Below, piece after piece: positions 12,331-24,129 of a stretch of 64,000 nt of DNA (within the stretch, counting starts at the first letter, position 1; each line of letters starts with the position of its first letter). Position numbers and translations under genes: made by a program. The notes below the pieces were generated by a model. The model was not told the DNA's origin, searched no databases, and saw only the letters and a list, made by a program, of their open reading frames with translations. The DNA comes from Inia geoffrensis (Eukaryota > Chordata > Mammalia > Artiodactyla > Iniidae). The DNA is taken from assembly GCA_036417435.1 (NCBI GenBank), contig CM070908.1:54619590-54683589 (forward strand). Reading direction: 5' to 3'.

Positions 12331-13813
12331 GGGCTGTCCTCGCTTTGTGTCTGTGGTCAGCTATGATACATAGGGGAGACCTGTGACCTCATGTGTCACA
12401 GCATATGGACATATTAATTCCTACTGAGGGAAGCTTGTTGCCTTTCCAGCTGGTCTTCTTGGGCAGCATTCTACATGATCCATGGAAAGTATTCACACAT
12501 CCTTTTGCTGACAAGCTTTTAAGGCGCGGGCCTTGCCTATATGGCTGTTTCTCCTTGGTAGGCTGGCAGGACCACTGGTCACCTGTATCCCTCACCTACA
12601 TACTCCCATGGGTGTGGCCACAGCCATGTGTCCAAATCTCCTCAAAATCCCTCTCAGTAGGAAGAGACTGAGAAGAGAAGAAAGCACCTCCTTCTTCTCA
12701 TTATGTAGAGAAGCATAGTTTTAGGGATAAAACTAATAGTGTCTCAACAACTCTACAAAGAAATGCTCCCTCCAGCCTCCCACCTCCCTTCCACTTTTCC
12801 AATAGGCTTGATTTGCTTGGTCACCTAAGGGCTGTGAAATCCATTTTGGCGCCTCATTTTTAAGACCTGCTTGGAAGCCTACCACCTCCTTTTCATAAGT
12901 CAGAGAAGATGGCACCTCTTGTCCTGTATCCTCTGTCCTGGACTCAGTGGAGACAGAAGACATCCTATTTTAACATCCTCTCTTTGCCTCCAGCCAGCCA
13001 CTTTCTAAAACAACAAATGAGGTGCCCAGCACCACTCCTGTCTTCCTGAAGCTCCCACATCCTGCCCTCTGGTCTGTCCTCCCGATGCCTCTCCAGTGCT
13101 GCTGCCTTGGGCCTTGGTGCAGGCCAAGATTTTGGACACGGTGGCCAGGATGACTTTCTGCCTCTCCGCCCTCTTCTGCTTTCTTTCTTCTCACCTGTTA
13201 TGGCACTCTGTCCCAGGACACTAAGTGACTCACTGCAGGGGTAGTTTCACTGCCCCCCACCTCCTCTTCCTTTTCCCCCAGGCAGGGGCTGGTGTCTGAT
13301 CGAGCCCTCTGTCCCCCACTTTAGACCATCATCAGCCCCACTTTCACACAGACCACGCTGTTCCCCCTTTATTGGTCATTTTCCAGAGAGTTTGCCCGAT
13401 AGTTCAGACTGTGTGGTGGGAATTCAGGTAAAAATGGGTAGAATTTCAGGACTTGGACTACTCAGCAAGATACACAGGAGAGCAGAAATGTGATCCGTGT
13501 GAAGAGCAAAGAACGTGGGATTTGCAAAAGCTTGAATTGAGTGCGCAGTGGAAGCAGAGAAGGTTGAGATAGTCTGGAGGAATAAACAGGAAAGGGGCGG
13601 AAGGAAGCCAGAGCTGATACTTTGGGTAGAAAATATGGAAGAAGGTAAAAGGATCTACCATAATATTTTGTCCATTTTTAAATCTTCATATAAACATCAC
13701 AGGAAAGACGAATTAGCTGGGTCATGGGAATGACCGCTTTTTCAGTGGTTTCATACAAGTCGCCAGGGAAGAGTAGGTTGTATCCTAACCAGAGCTCACC
13801 ATATATCTGACAG
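12331..13813. other. Upstream intron segment preceding the first visible STAC exon
   Basis: No repeat or exon recognised except the polypyrimidine-poor 3' end of the intron itself. A search for the first half of the C1 domain on this strand found nothing. Confidence 0.5.
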
Positions 13814-13914
13814 GAACAAATGCTAAGCATGGACTGCGCTGCAAGGCCTGTAAGATGAGTGTCCACCACAAGTGCATGGACGGCCTGGCACCCCAGCGGT
13901 GCGTGGGCAAGCTG
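13814..13914 (+). CDS. STAC: STAC exon, second half of C1 zinc-binding domain
   Basis: This 101-bp exon follows the acceptor 'atatatctgacag' and ends before the donor 'gtaagg'. The first two bases complete a glycine codon split with the upstream exon (phase 1). The remaining 33 codons read TNAKHGLRCKACKMSVHHKC, then MDGLAPQRCVGKL. The CxxC pair, the HxxC pair four residues on, and the final Cys are the downstream half of the zinc ligands of a C1 domain; the upstream His and Cys ligands must lie on the previous exon. C1 domains fold around two zinc ions and in this family contribute to membrane or partner targeting. It ends in phase 0. As 101 is not a multiple of three, skipping this exon alone would shift the frame. 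Confidence 0.95.
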
Positions 13915-15438
13915 GTAAGGGCTTGTGCCCGGAGTGTGCCCCAGAACCGCTGCTCAGGGCACCTGCCTGCCCGATGAGATCATTCCATTCAAAATATTTC
14001 ATGGCAGCACCCTGAGAACTGGACACCGGGAAGGTACCCCCCATGTCTCTGGCTGGACAGCTTGGCTTCCTAGTTGGCATAATGATTGAGGAAGGAGGAG
14101 CTTTGTCAACTTAGGAGATGCATGTTGCACATGTGGAAAGGGCTCAGTGTCCTTCATAGAGTGGACAACTTGTCCTGGGTCGGCACTTTCCCGGTTTTAG
14201 CATTGGGACTGTCCAGGCTTTGCAAGTAAAAAGCAAGCATCCCAGGAGCCCCCTCAGCCCCAGCATAACTGTCTGACAGCTCAGTGCGTATCAAGAATGG
14301 GATAGAGATGAACCGCCCCACAGAAGTGGAGAGAGTAGTAAACATCTATACCCCTGTAACAGATCATGGTGGCCAAACCAAGGGCTGGAGGCTCAGCCTG
14401 GCCCATTCTGGGCTGATTGTCGCATCTCACGGGTGGACTTCAGTACTGGAGCCACACAATGATAAAAAAGCCACCCAGAACACTTTTGAGAATAGTTGAA
14501 ACTAAGAAGGCCAAAGAATTATAGAAGGGACCAAGAATGTCTACCCTAGACATACTTGGGGCATGACAGCTGTCTTCAGAAAAATTTAAGATCTGTCACA
14601 CAGAATTCTGTCATCCTCTGTGGCTTCAGGGAAAAGGCCTAGGATCAGTAGGTTCCAAGTCTTAACCATCAGAGATCATGTCACCAAAGACCTGCCTCCA
14701 GGATTAGGGAGAGTTCCTGCTATCCACATCCCCAGCAGTGTTCACAGGAGGATACCACTTGCTAGGAACATTGGAAGGGATTCTGGAATCCTAGTAGGGG
14801 TGGGACCCTTCAGTTCCCTTCTAACACTGGGGTACAGTAAGTCAGGATTCTTAGAGAGTTCATCTCCGTACTCTGATTGGCAGTGTCCTCTTCTCCAAAA
14901 CCCCTGCCTCACGTGCTCCCCTCCTCTCCTCCCATAGTGATTCCCACAAGCCAAGGCAGAAACCATGGATGAGAGGTCAGAAAAACAGAATGGAATCTAG
15001 AACACAAAGCTCTGCGTAGTGCTCATCAGACATACAAGGGACTTCAGGTCTACCTGTGAGGTCTGCTTGCCCATGCCCAGGCCTTCTAAAGATGTTAATA
15101 AACCACGTGGTGAAATAACACACAATGGTCCATTTGTATCCTGGGAAATAATGAGGAGCCCAACATAGAGGAGGTTGCAGTGTGCACCTGCAGAGGAGAA
15201 GCATGACGGGGGAGAGCAGGGCTGGGGGCTTGCTTTCTGGAGGGAGTGGAGCTTGCTTATTGACACCTGTACCTCCCAACCTGACCCCAGGGATAAATTA
15301 CAGGACATGTCAGCATCTTAAAGGGAGACAGGGAGGCACCCCTAGAGGAACCAACTGGTTTCATTTTTAGAGTTCTCGTGGGGTTTTTTTCATCTCATCA
15401 ATAACTTTGAGCCCTTCTCTTTCTCATTCTGTCTCCAG
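13915..15438 (+). other. STAC: STAC intron, 1.5 kb, mostly unique sequence
   Basis: The intron begins gtaagg and ends ctccag, phase 0. I recognise no SINE or LINE in it. The small open frames present lack homology that I can see. Confidence 0.85.
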
Positions 15439-15520
15439 CCAAAGGGGTTTCGGCGTTACTACAGCTCCCCCTTGCTCATTCATGAACAGTTTGGATGCAT
15501 TAAAGAAGTTATGCCCATTG
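15439..15520 (+). CDS. STAC: STAC exon, linker after C1
   Basis: This 82-bp exon lies between the acceptor 'ttctgtctccag' and the donor 'gtgagt'. It encodes PKGFRRYYSSPLLIHEQFGC and then IKEVMPI, plus the first base of an alanine codon (intron phase 1). It directly follows the C1 domain and carries a basic-aromatic stretch (FRRYY) and no recognisable domain. Together with the next exon (116 bp) it makes 198 bp, a multiple of three, bounded by phase-0 introns on both sides. The pair could therefore be skipped together without breaking the frame; that this happens is not known from the sequence. Confidence 0.95.
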
Positions 15521-16603
15521 GTGAGTTGGGACCCGGTGGGCTGAGCTGGGTTTGGAGCAGCGACGTCAGAGCTGATGGCTGCTCTTCTCCCAGGTCCCGG
15601 TGCTGCCGTACCAGTGGGGGGCCAGGGGGTGGCATTCATTTGGTGGCTAATTGGGTTATGGTTGTTTGTTTTGCTTGAGGGGAAACTTAAAGTGAACCAA
15701 ATTCTCCAGAAATTTTTGTCCTCTCCCTGGTGAAGCTTCAAAGAACCCAGGTCCCAAAGGCCATCAGAAGCATGGCAGAGTGGAAGGAGCATGGAGCCTG
15801 GCATCCCATAGACCTGGGTCACAGCCCAGCTCCTCCATTGACCAACTGTGTGTCTAAACAAGCTACTCAACTTGCTGGACCCTATATGATGAAAACAGCA
15901 ATGGCTGCTTTTCATAATTTTTTGTAGAAAATAGATATACATTATAGACCAATGCTTGGAAGGAGCTTACTGAATATTGTTTATTCTTTAATGAGGAAAA
16001 AATGTCTTATATTTTTAGGCATTTCCAGCTTGAATATATTCCTCAACAATATCTTTCAGTTCCATTTCTTCTCCCTTTCTGAAAATCTCTACAGTTATGT
16101 TTGCCTTTTGGTGGTGGCAGGGGGAGCAACTTTTAAACTAGAAATTTACAAACTGGAAAGCTTTTAATTAGAAATCCCAGGAAGCCTGGTAATGTCCAAG
16201 TCTTTCAAAAAGGTTGCCTCCTACTGCAAACTTTGTGTCACGAGACTTCGTACCTTGGTGAGCAGGGCCTTTCACTAGAGGAAATAAAGCTGGTCTCTGG
16301 GAAGAACCTTGGCACTGGAGTCCTGCGGGTGGATAACAAAGAGGAAAACCAGTCAATCAGCAAAGGTTTGGGAGCAGAGAGGGCTGAGTGCAGTGGAGGG
16401 ACCTGGGAAATGGGCACAGGTCATGGGGGGAGCACACGAGGAAACTTGACCACAAAAGCCCCATTTTCCCAGGGGCAAGAGGGTCTGTTGTGCAGGACCT
16501 ACTTTTCGATGCCATTAACCCAGGAGGTATGATAGGTGTTTGTCTATCCCGACCGTGATATGAGGAAACCCCTCTCTCAGGCGAGCTTTCTCTTCTGCTG
16601 CAG
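15521..16603 (+). other. STAC: STAC intron, 1.1 kb, with one MIR
   Basis: Begins gtgagt and ends ctgcag, phase 1. It contains a MIR fragment near 15765-15890; the remainder is unassigned. Confidence 0.85.
15765..15890 (+). mobile_element. MIR fragment
   Basis: Contains 'agacctgggtcacagcccag' and 'ctcctccattgaccaactgt', the MIR core with a degraded tRNA-like head. Confidence 0.7.
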
Positions 16604-16719
16604 CCTGCGGCAATAAGGTGGACCCCGTCTATGAGACCCTCCGCTTTGGCACCTCCCTGGCCCAGAGAACAAAGAAGGGCAGCTCCGGCAGCGGCTCCAA
16701 TTCACCTCACAGAACCTCG
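16604..16719 (+). CDS. STAC: STAC exon, serine-rich linker
   Basis: This 116-bp exon follows the acceptor 'tctgctgcag' and precedes the donor 'gtaatt'. It completes the split Ala codon, then encodes 38 residues starting CGNKVDPVYETLRFGTSLAQ and ending in a Ser/Gly-rich run (KKGSSGSGSNSPHRTS). The Ser/Gly/Lys-rich tail looks disordered and fits a flexible tether between C1 and the SH3 pair. VYETL is a tyrosine in an acidic setting that could be phosphorylated, but this is only a guess. The exon ends in phase 0. Confidence 0.95.
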
Positions 16720-18704
16720 GTAATTGTCCTCTTCCTCCCTCGGGCACCGTGGAGTGCGGGTCCCACCTAAATGCATCAGGCGGGGGGAGTCTCTTGGGGG
16801 TCAGGCAGCCTTTAAAGGGAGCTCCAAGTGCCTTTGGGCCACTAAAGGTTAACCTTCTGGGGCCAACCTCCAGAGATCCTTTTACTTTCCTCCTAAAGAC
16901 CACGCTCCTGGCCTCAGGCTCATTGACTCTCTCTCCCTCCCCCTCCCACCACTACTAGCTTATCCGCTGACACATAGAAAGGTTCGACCCAAACAAGGGG
17001 CAGAAGCAGAGAGGTCCCAGCTGTGTCCAGTTCTCCTTCCAGCTACATCCCAGTTCAAGAATACAGCCATTTCTCACATTTTCTCAGTCCTCTCTCTCTA
17101 GGGCAAGATGCACCCTTTGATTTCTTTCACACAAACACTGCCCTCCCCGGAAGAGGGGGGTGGCGTGGAGGCGGGGCGCTTCCCTCCATGGGACACACAC
17201 CCTCCCAAGCACCTCTCTCCTATGTTTTACCTGATCTAAAATGAGTGTTGTGTGCATCTCTGTGACCTGGTGTCGTCATCCTCTCTCTGTCCTAACCAAA
17301 GTTTCTATGAATGCCCCAAGATGCCGCACAACTCTGTAGCAGAGAGAAGGCTCCCCAGAGATGGGCCTGACCTGCCCGCATGAGCAGCAATGTTTGCTGC
17401 TGTGGTTCTGAGCTCTTGCTCATCACAGCAAGGAGACATCCTGAGAAACACTCCGCGGGAGACAGTGAACATTTTCGCCTCCACGTTTGTGACTGATGCT
17501 ATGAGCAGAAAGACCATCACAGGCATAATTGAGGGATGTCCAGCCTGCTTTCGTGTCTAAAACAACTTTATTTCTAGCAATATCTCGACCCTACAGACTG
17601 GTTTTAGGGGCAAAAAGCATAGTTTGTTCAATGTCAATAACATGTTCGTTCATCATAGCCCACTTATACTTCCTGGCACTGGTTCCATCAGTAAATATTT
17701 CTTGAAATTTTGCTCTGTGAAGGCTTTGTTCTGAGAGCTGCAGGGAGACAAAGACAAATGAAATTGTACTTAAATATCTGTCACTTCACTCTTTCCCCAG
17801 AGTCCAAATTGCCTCAGTGGAAGCAAACAGAAACAATTGATTGCTACTTTAATATGACTTTGCTTCCTTCCTGCAGGGTCGGTAGTAATGAACTTCAGCC
17901 TCTTGCTGTCCTGGCAGTGTTGTTATATATCCTAAAGCGAACATATTCCCACATAGCGAAGGTTTATTCTCTTCCAGGGCTGTAGAGGCATTTGCTTTAC
18001 ATTGTTGGGAAGTTGCTGCCTGGCTGTTTCTAAATCGTTAGGTTTCCTCTCATGTGCTTTCAAATGTTCTAGAATATAGAAGGCTTGATGGCTTTGGGAA
18101 GATCAGCAGAAACCAAATTCGAAAACTTTCTAGGAGTTGGTTAGCTAGTTTAGGGATAATCTTCAGTTTTGTAAGATTAAATTAACATAATAATGGCAAC
18201 TTCTATTCAGAAATAGTGAGCTTCAGAGGAACAGGGTACAAGTGACTTAGAGACCCTGTGAAATTTTTTTTTTCTTTCTGAAGTGTCATGAAAGGAAGAA
18301 TGGCTGAAATAAATCTTAAAGTTAAATTGTAAGAAGAAATCAGCCTCAGGAAGGTGGTACTAAAGTACTCTAGAGCTGATGAGGAGAGTTAGGAAGGCAA
18401 ACTTGTTCCTCTCTAGTAAGATATAAATAAATTGTTTTACAAATATGACTCTCCTCTGAGGCCCCGTAAATTCCACTTTTAAAGAGGCGAGAGATGCACA
18501 GATAGAAGTAGAGCATCTGACCCTTTTAAAGAGGCCATCTGTGGTGTAAATGTTTAATGACCAACGAGGGCTGGACCCTGATTTGTAGCATTTGCCAGTT
18601 TCCATGGTGTTACAACTCCCACTGTGGCCAATTTCAAGCTACCAGTGTGATGACCCTAAAGGCTCTCACCAGCCCATGTGAGCTAGTCCAGCTATACTGC
18701 TGAG

Positions 18705-19345
18705 TGAAGCACAGTGCTTAAGAGACGAACCTAGAGAATGTTATGCTCAGTGAAATAAGTCAGACAGAGAAAGACAAGTATTGTCTGATATCACTTATAT
18801 GTGGAATCTAAAAAATAACACAAATGATGGATATGCAAAACAGAAATAGACTCACAGATATAGAAAACAAATTTATGGCTCCAAAAGGGGAAAGGGAAGG
18901 AGAGAGGGACAAATTAGGCGTATGGGATCAACAGATACAAACTACTATACATAAAATAGATAAGCTGTAAGGATTTACTGTATAGCACTGTATAGGGAAT
19001 TATAGCCATTATCTTGAAATAAGTTTAATGGAGTATAATCTGCAAAGTACTGAATTATTATGCTGTACATCTGAAACTAACATAATATTGTAAATCAACT
19101 ATACTTAAAAAAAAAAAAAAAGAGCATGGGCTCTGGCGACAGCGCCAGGGGTTCAAACCCCAGCTCCACCACTTACGAGCTCTGAGACCTCAAGTTGAGT
19201 TCTTGATTGTCTCTGGGTTTCAGATTCCTATCTGAAAAATAGGCCTATCAGAGGATTATTGTGAAGCATAAATGAGATGATTCATATAAAGTATGTAAAA
19301 ACAGCACATGCTAGATGATTGGTAACAATTAGCTATTTAGAGTGC
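18705..19345 (+). mobile_element. MIR split by an L1 3' end
   Basis: The head 'cacagtgcttaagag' (up to 18724) joins perfectly to 'agagcatgggctctggcgac' after 19119. The body 'ttcaaaccccagctccacca' and tail 'aataggcctatcagaggatt' confirm MIR. Confidence 0.88.
18725..19119 (+). mobile_element. 5'-truncated LINE-1 3' UTR
   Basis: A 3' UTR fragment with 'cttatatgtggaatctaaaa', 'gactcacagatatagaaaac' and 'aaatcaactatacttaaaa' plus a poly(A) tail. The short duplication 'aagag' flanks it. Confidence 0.88.
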
Positions 19346-19896
19346 TGCTTTATTATTGTTGTTGTTATTTCTGCAACCTAAATTCTAACTATGACTTCTC
19401 TTATACACAAGAAAGGGCAGAATTTGTTATTACAAAAGCAATTACTTTTCGCAGCAATGGAAATAGCATTGAACTCATACCTAAGTAATGCATCCCTCAG
19501 TAGTGCATCTTGTTCTCTATAATTAATATTTAACAGTCACCTAGAAAGAGCTGTAGTTCTTCTGACCATTTTAAGTGACAGGATGTGAGCAGGAATTCTG
19601 ATTTCTCTCTGTCTCTTCCTGGGAAGTAGCCTAACTGTGGCCTGTGCATATAGGCACTCGTTCACCTGTCATGTGCCAACCCCAGAGCCTGCTCTGGACA
19701 CTGGGAGGGAGGAACAGTGCCCGTAAGAGAGCACACAGCCTCTCTGAAGTTAACCAAACAGACAGAAGAGCAATGATGCGATTCTTAAGACAGTGTCATG
19801 TAAATTCCACCTTAGCTCTTCTACTGATATCACAGTCTCTGCTCAGTCGGCCCCTGAAATGACATTGCTCATTCCATGCTGTTCCCTCTTTTCAAG

Positions 19897-19975
19897 ATTT
19901 CAGATCTTGTGGAGGTTCCTGAAGAGGCTGACGGGCCAGCAAACGTGTATGGCCTACGGAAACGCAGCAACAGCG
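19897..19975 (+). CDS. STAC: STAC exon, acidic-to-basic linker
   Basis: This 79-bp exon follows a pyrimidine-rich acceptor ending 'cccttttcaag' and precedes the donor 'gtaagt'. It encodes ISDLVEVPEEADGPANVYGL then RKRSNS, plus the first base of a Val codon (phase 1). A second AG lies 8 bases into the exon ('atttcag'), but using it would shift the frame, so 19897 is the supported border. The PEEADGP run is a STAC-specific signature and the RKRS cluster is a possible basic phosphosite. The exon pairs with the next one (79 + 65 = 144 bp), again flanked by phase-0 introns. Confidence 0.93.
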
Positions 19976-21639
19976 GTAAGTTGGGGGGCATGGGGATCTA
20001 GCACCACCCAGCACAAACGGGAATCACATCCATCATCCAGGTCAGCAGGCAGGCGCACCTGACTTCCAGGCCCCTCTCTCTGCCAGCTCCGGAATTCAAT
20101 CTGGGCAAGTGTTTGATATTCTGGAGGGAAACCGGGCATAATCACTGGTGGATTTCAGTGATTTGACTGTAACATTCCCTAAGTTCTGTCTTCTGAGTTC
20201 TCATGCCGTAAGGACATAGAGGTCCTTCCAGGCCTTTCTGTTAACATGTCACTTCCCCCACTGACCTACACTGGATAACAAAGCATCCCAGAGAGAACCA
20301 CTCCATGCTACACCGGAAGTACTCCAGGTGAGCGGTGGTGCCGGGGAGTGTGGGCCTCACCTGGGCTCCTTCCCAGCAGAGATAACTAAGACTCAAAAAC
20401 TGATCTGCACAGTCTAGCCAGACATTCTTTATTAATATCATTTAGTTTGCTAATAGCATAAGCCCGTCTTATAATAATTTCTAGAATACTTATTAGATGC
20501 TAACTACATGCTATTGCTTGCTAACCTTGAGAAAGAGCCTCCTCTTAAACCAGAACTTAAAGAAACATAACCAGCACCTTATGCCTGAATCTTGATGAGC
20601 CTCTTGATGTCAACAGCTACTTAATTTCCACTTATTTATCCAAAAACTATTTATGAAGTATTTACTACCAGCAGCAAAACTACATAGGTCACAAAACTGT
20701 CCTCGGGTCACTCATAACCCAGCATGGTTGCAGGTCCTGACCTGAATTGTTACCTTGGGCTGAATGCATTCTCCTGGCAGAAGTTATCCCTTGAAGCTCT
20801 AATACCCGCAGGTGAAGTACCACCTTGGACAGATTTTCCACTTGACTAAATGTCCCTGCCATTTCCAGACTGGAAGCAGTACTTCTACATCAGATACCCC
20901 TTAGCTGCTTTGTCAGCTGCTGTCTTACAAGGTATCACTTCACTTCCTTAGCTCTAGGAATCCATTCATTCTCTTCTCTAGTTAGGATGGGGCCTCTGCG
21001 ATTCCCTCAGGCAGCGCCCCATGACCCTCCTTTCTAAATAAGCGTCAGCGTCCATTAGGACCCCCTTTGCCAAGCCCACCCACAGCTGCTAAAGCACACT
21101 GCTAGGGTAAGAAGTCTTTGGCATCAAATGGGGAAAACACTACTTTCAGATCAGTGCGGACATCCGTCAAGCACTCAGCAGTGCCATTAGAAAGACAAAT
21201 CAGAGAGTGCCAGCTGCCAGAGGACCTCGTGGCAGAGCAGTAACCCTGCAGGACCTCCCAGCCCACTTCTGTCCAGCATTGCAGATCCAGCAACTGAATT
21301 TGGTGAGCAGCCCTGGAGTTTGTCAGTATCTTAGGACCAAACTCACCAGAGGCTGGAACGTAAGCCAGAGCTGCATTTCAGTGCTGCAAGTCTGTCTGCT
21401 GTTCTGTCCCCTGAGTCTGAGTTCTGCCTACCTTCTTCCCCTGACGCTTCTCACCAAATCGCAGGGGGCATCCTCATCATTAATTGGCACTGGACGTATT
21501 TGGTCCTTGGCCCCTCCTTGCTGTGGAGGTAGATGCTGGACTTCACTTAGTGATCATGTGGTCTTCAAGAGACCTAGCCTCTCTCTGCTTTAGTCACCTC
21601 ACCTCTGAAATGAGGATACTTATAACACAAATCCATAGG

Positions 21640-22130
21640 GTGTTGTGATCTTTAAATGAGATAACAAAGGTAAATATTATCTGTACACTGATGACTCTAA
21701 AACTTCATTCCTAACATTAGGCCTCTTTGCTGCCTCTGGATGCCTGTAGCCTACTGGAAACGGCCATATGAATGGAGAACAGGCATCTTTAAGTTAACAC
21801 ACCCAAATGGACTCTTGATTCCCTCACTCACCCCCCACCCCCACCTACCGAAACCAGCTCTTCCTCAGTTGCTCCTGCTCTGTTGTAGGAACGCCATTTT
21901 ACTAGATGATCAGGCCAAGACTTTTGGCTTCAGCCTTGACACCCTTCTTCTCACACCTCTTATCCAATCTGTTGGCAGATCTTATCTGCTGCTCTTCAAA
22001 ATCACACCCAGCATGGGCCCACATCTCCGCTCTCTGCCTCCACCATCCTGGTCCAGCTTTACGGATGCTGTCGCCCATTCCTCAGTAGCTGAGGTCTCTT
22101 TTTGCCCTGGGGATTTCTTTACTCAAAGAT
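21640..22130 (+). mobile_element. L2 fragment
   Basis: L2 order is kept: 'gtacactgatgactctaaaa', 'aacacacccaaatggactct', 'accagctcttcctcagttgc', 'gatcaggccaagacttttgg', then 'catcctggtccagctt'. Open frames at 21740-22165 are L2 coding relics. Confidence 0.75.
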
Positions 22131-22138
22131 GGTCTTCT

Positions 22139-22343
22139 GGGCTTCCCTGGTGGCGCAGTGGTTGAGAGTCCGTCTGCCGATGGAGGGGACACGGGTTCGT
22201 GCCCCGGTCCGGGAAGATCCCACATGCTGCGGAGCGGCTAGGCCCGTGAGCCATGGCCACTGAGCCTGCGCGTCCAGAGCCTGTGCTCCACAACGGGAGA
22301 CGCCACAACAGTGAGAGGCCCGCATACCGCAAAAAAAAAAAAA
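22139..22343 (+). mobile_element. CHR-type SINE with target-site duplication
   Basis: Full short-form copy inserted at the end of an L2, flanked by 'ggtcttct' at 22131-22138 and 22344-22351. Confidence 0.95.
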
Positions 22344-22465
22344 GGTCTTCTTAGGGTTTTATAATATGAACAGCTGTATTTAGGGATCATCAATATGAAG
22401 CACCATTGCTATTAATGAAGTCATCATCAGGTCACCAAGTGTCAGAGATGCAGCCTAGAGCCTCA

Positions 22466-22615
22466 CTAATCCACATGTGGCCCGTGGACCAGCGGTCTGG
22501 GCAGAACTTGAGAGCCCATTAGAAATGCAGAATCTCAGGCTGCCCCAGACCTGAAAAATCTGAATTTCCATATGGACCTGTGATTCATATTCTTGTTAAC
22601 GTTTGAGAAGCCGGA
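22466..22615 (+). mobile_element. MER5A-like hAT element
   Basis: The pieces 'cattagaaatgcagaatctc', 'aggctgccccagacctg' and 'gtttgagaagc' follow MER5A order, with internal losses. Confidence 0.75.
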
Positions 22616-23622
22616 TTAGAGGCCATTTAGTCTAACCCCTCTCCTCCAGTATACACACACAAACAGGGACACACAGACATATACACGCAACAAATACTGG
22701 ATAGATAAGGAAATTGAGACGTGGAGTAATACACTCAAGGACACAGAGTTGATGATTTGCTGTCTCTTTCATGTTAAGGGGCATTTTCACAGTCTTATTC
22801 AAAGCAATCTGTTGAAAGAACTTAGCAAGTGATAAACCTCTAAAAAGCTTTGGAGATCTATTAACTATTCCTTTGATCAGCAGTAGCTTTCTTCATGTGC
22901 ACTCTTAGAAGCAAGAGGGATTAATTATGCATCAGTTTGCTTCAAAACGTGTTCCTTTGATTTGGATTTAATGCTCTGTCCATGTAGTTTGAGAAACAAC
23001 ATAGAGAAAACACCCTGCTTGTATATAGTACAAGTTCCCACTCGTCTTCTCACATTCTTGGCAAGGAGAGCTTCCGGTTCTGCTTTACGTGTTTCATGTA
23101 TGTTCTGAAATGTACATAGGGCACACAGGTATTATTTCTGCCAGCCAGATGATATGTCAAAATCCTTGAGAAATATTTCCAAGGCCACCTCAGAAGAAGG
23201 TACAATTCATACTCATGTCTTTAGTGCTTAGAGTGCAGTCTCTGCTTTCTCTCTTATATTATAAAAGCTCTTGGGCAGGTCTGAGTGTTTCTGGTGGTTG
23301 TTTTCAACACTATTCCTGGGTGCATCAGAAATATACATGGACAAAATTTGTTGGTCTTCACATTTGGCTTAACTGCCAGAAACTCCACTGGAAGCAAGGT
23401 CATGAGCAGAGAGAGAAGCATCTATCTAATACATAGTCTCAAAATGACAAAAACTCAAGGAGAAATTGACAGAACTATTAGGAAATTGGCATCGCGCTTC
23501 ATAATGAGAGATCTTCACACTCCTCTCAGTCACTGGCAAATCAGATAAACAAAAAGATTCAGTACAAACATGGAGGATCTGAGGACGCACTTGACAATCC
23601 AAATCTAACTGACTTTAAAAGG

Positions 23623-23934
23623 TGCTCCAAAAGAATATATAACTGAATCACTTGGCTGTACACCCGAAACTAACACAATATTGTAAACCAACTATACTTC
23701 AATTAAAAAATAAGATACTAGGGCTTCCCTGGTGGCGCAGTGGTTGAGAGTCCGCCTGCTGATGCAGGGAATGCAGGTTTGTGCCCCAGTCAGGGACGGA
23801 GCGGCTGGCCCCGTGAGCCATGGCCGCTGAGCCTGCGCATCCGGAGCCTGTGCTCCACAACGGGAGAGGCCACAACAGTGAGAGGCCCGCATACCGCAAA
23901 AAAAAAAAAAAAAAAAGATACTAAAAAATTAAAA
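23623..23934 (+). mobile_element. L1 3' end carrying a nested CHR SINE
   Basis: Starts near 'aactgaatcacttggctgta' and ends 'aaccaactatacttcaatta' with an A-rich tail. 'ttaaaagg' flanks it (23615-23622 and 23935-23942). A SINE sits inside its tail. Confidence 0.75.
23721..23914 (+). mobile_element. CHR-type SINE with internal deletion
   Basis: A short-form copy that lacks about 15 bases between the B-box region and 'ggagcggctgg'. Flanked by 'aagatacta' at 23712-23720 and 23915-23923. Confidence 0.93.
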
Positions 23935-24011
23935 TTAAAAGGACACTTCATCTAACAAATGGGAAATTCACATTCTTCTTAAGAATGTATGGAACTATTA
24001 TAAAAATTGCT

Positions 24012-24129
24012 GACACTTCCCTGACAGTCCAGTGGTTAAGACTCCGCACTTCCACTGCAGGGGGCATGGGTTCAATCCCTGGTCAGGGAACTAAGATCCT
24101 GTGTGCCACACAATGCAGGAAAAAAATAA
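24012..24129 (+). mobile_element. Short CHR-related SINE (tRNA head only)
   Basis: 'cacttccctgacagtccagt' through 'ggttcaatccctggtcaggg' is the tRNA-related head with A and B boxes. Perfect 12-bp duplication 'ataaaaattgct' at 24000-24011 and 24130-24141. Confidence 0.93.

Larger units (their letters stand above)
16720..19896 (+). other. STAC: STAC intron, 3.2 kb, with L1-in-MIR nest
   Basis: Begins gtaatt and ends tcaag, phase 0. The stretch 16720-18700 holds no repeat that I recognise. At 18705-19345 an L1 3' end sits inside a MIR. Confidence 0.85.

Noticed and set aside
1..13813. Search for earlier STAC exons (first half of C1, start codon)
   Set aside because: No stretch gives the expected His/Cys pattern with splice borders, so the exons are taken to lie outside the window.
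15424..15942. A 172-codon open frame on the minus strand
   Set aside because: It is antisense to the STAC exon at 15439-15520 and its intron; the plus-strand reading has exact splice sites and known protein sequence.
19897..19905. Alternative acceptor 8 bases inside the exon ('atttcag')
   Set aside because: Its use would shift the frame and remove conserved residues; the upstream AG gives the exact continuation of the protein.
21740..22165. A 141-codon open frame on the plus strand
   Set aside because: It lies across an L2 fragment and runs into a CHR SINE; no start context, no splice support, and no protein family apart from the L2 relic.
22139..22343. tRNA-like A and B boxes
   Set aside because: These belong to the tRNA-derived head of the SINE; no cloverleaf with intact arms, so not a tRNA gene.
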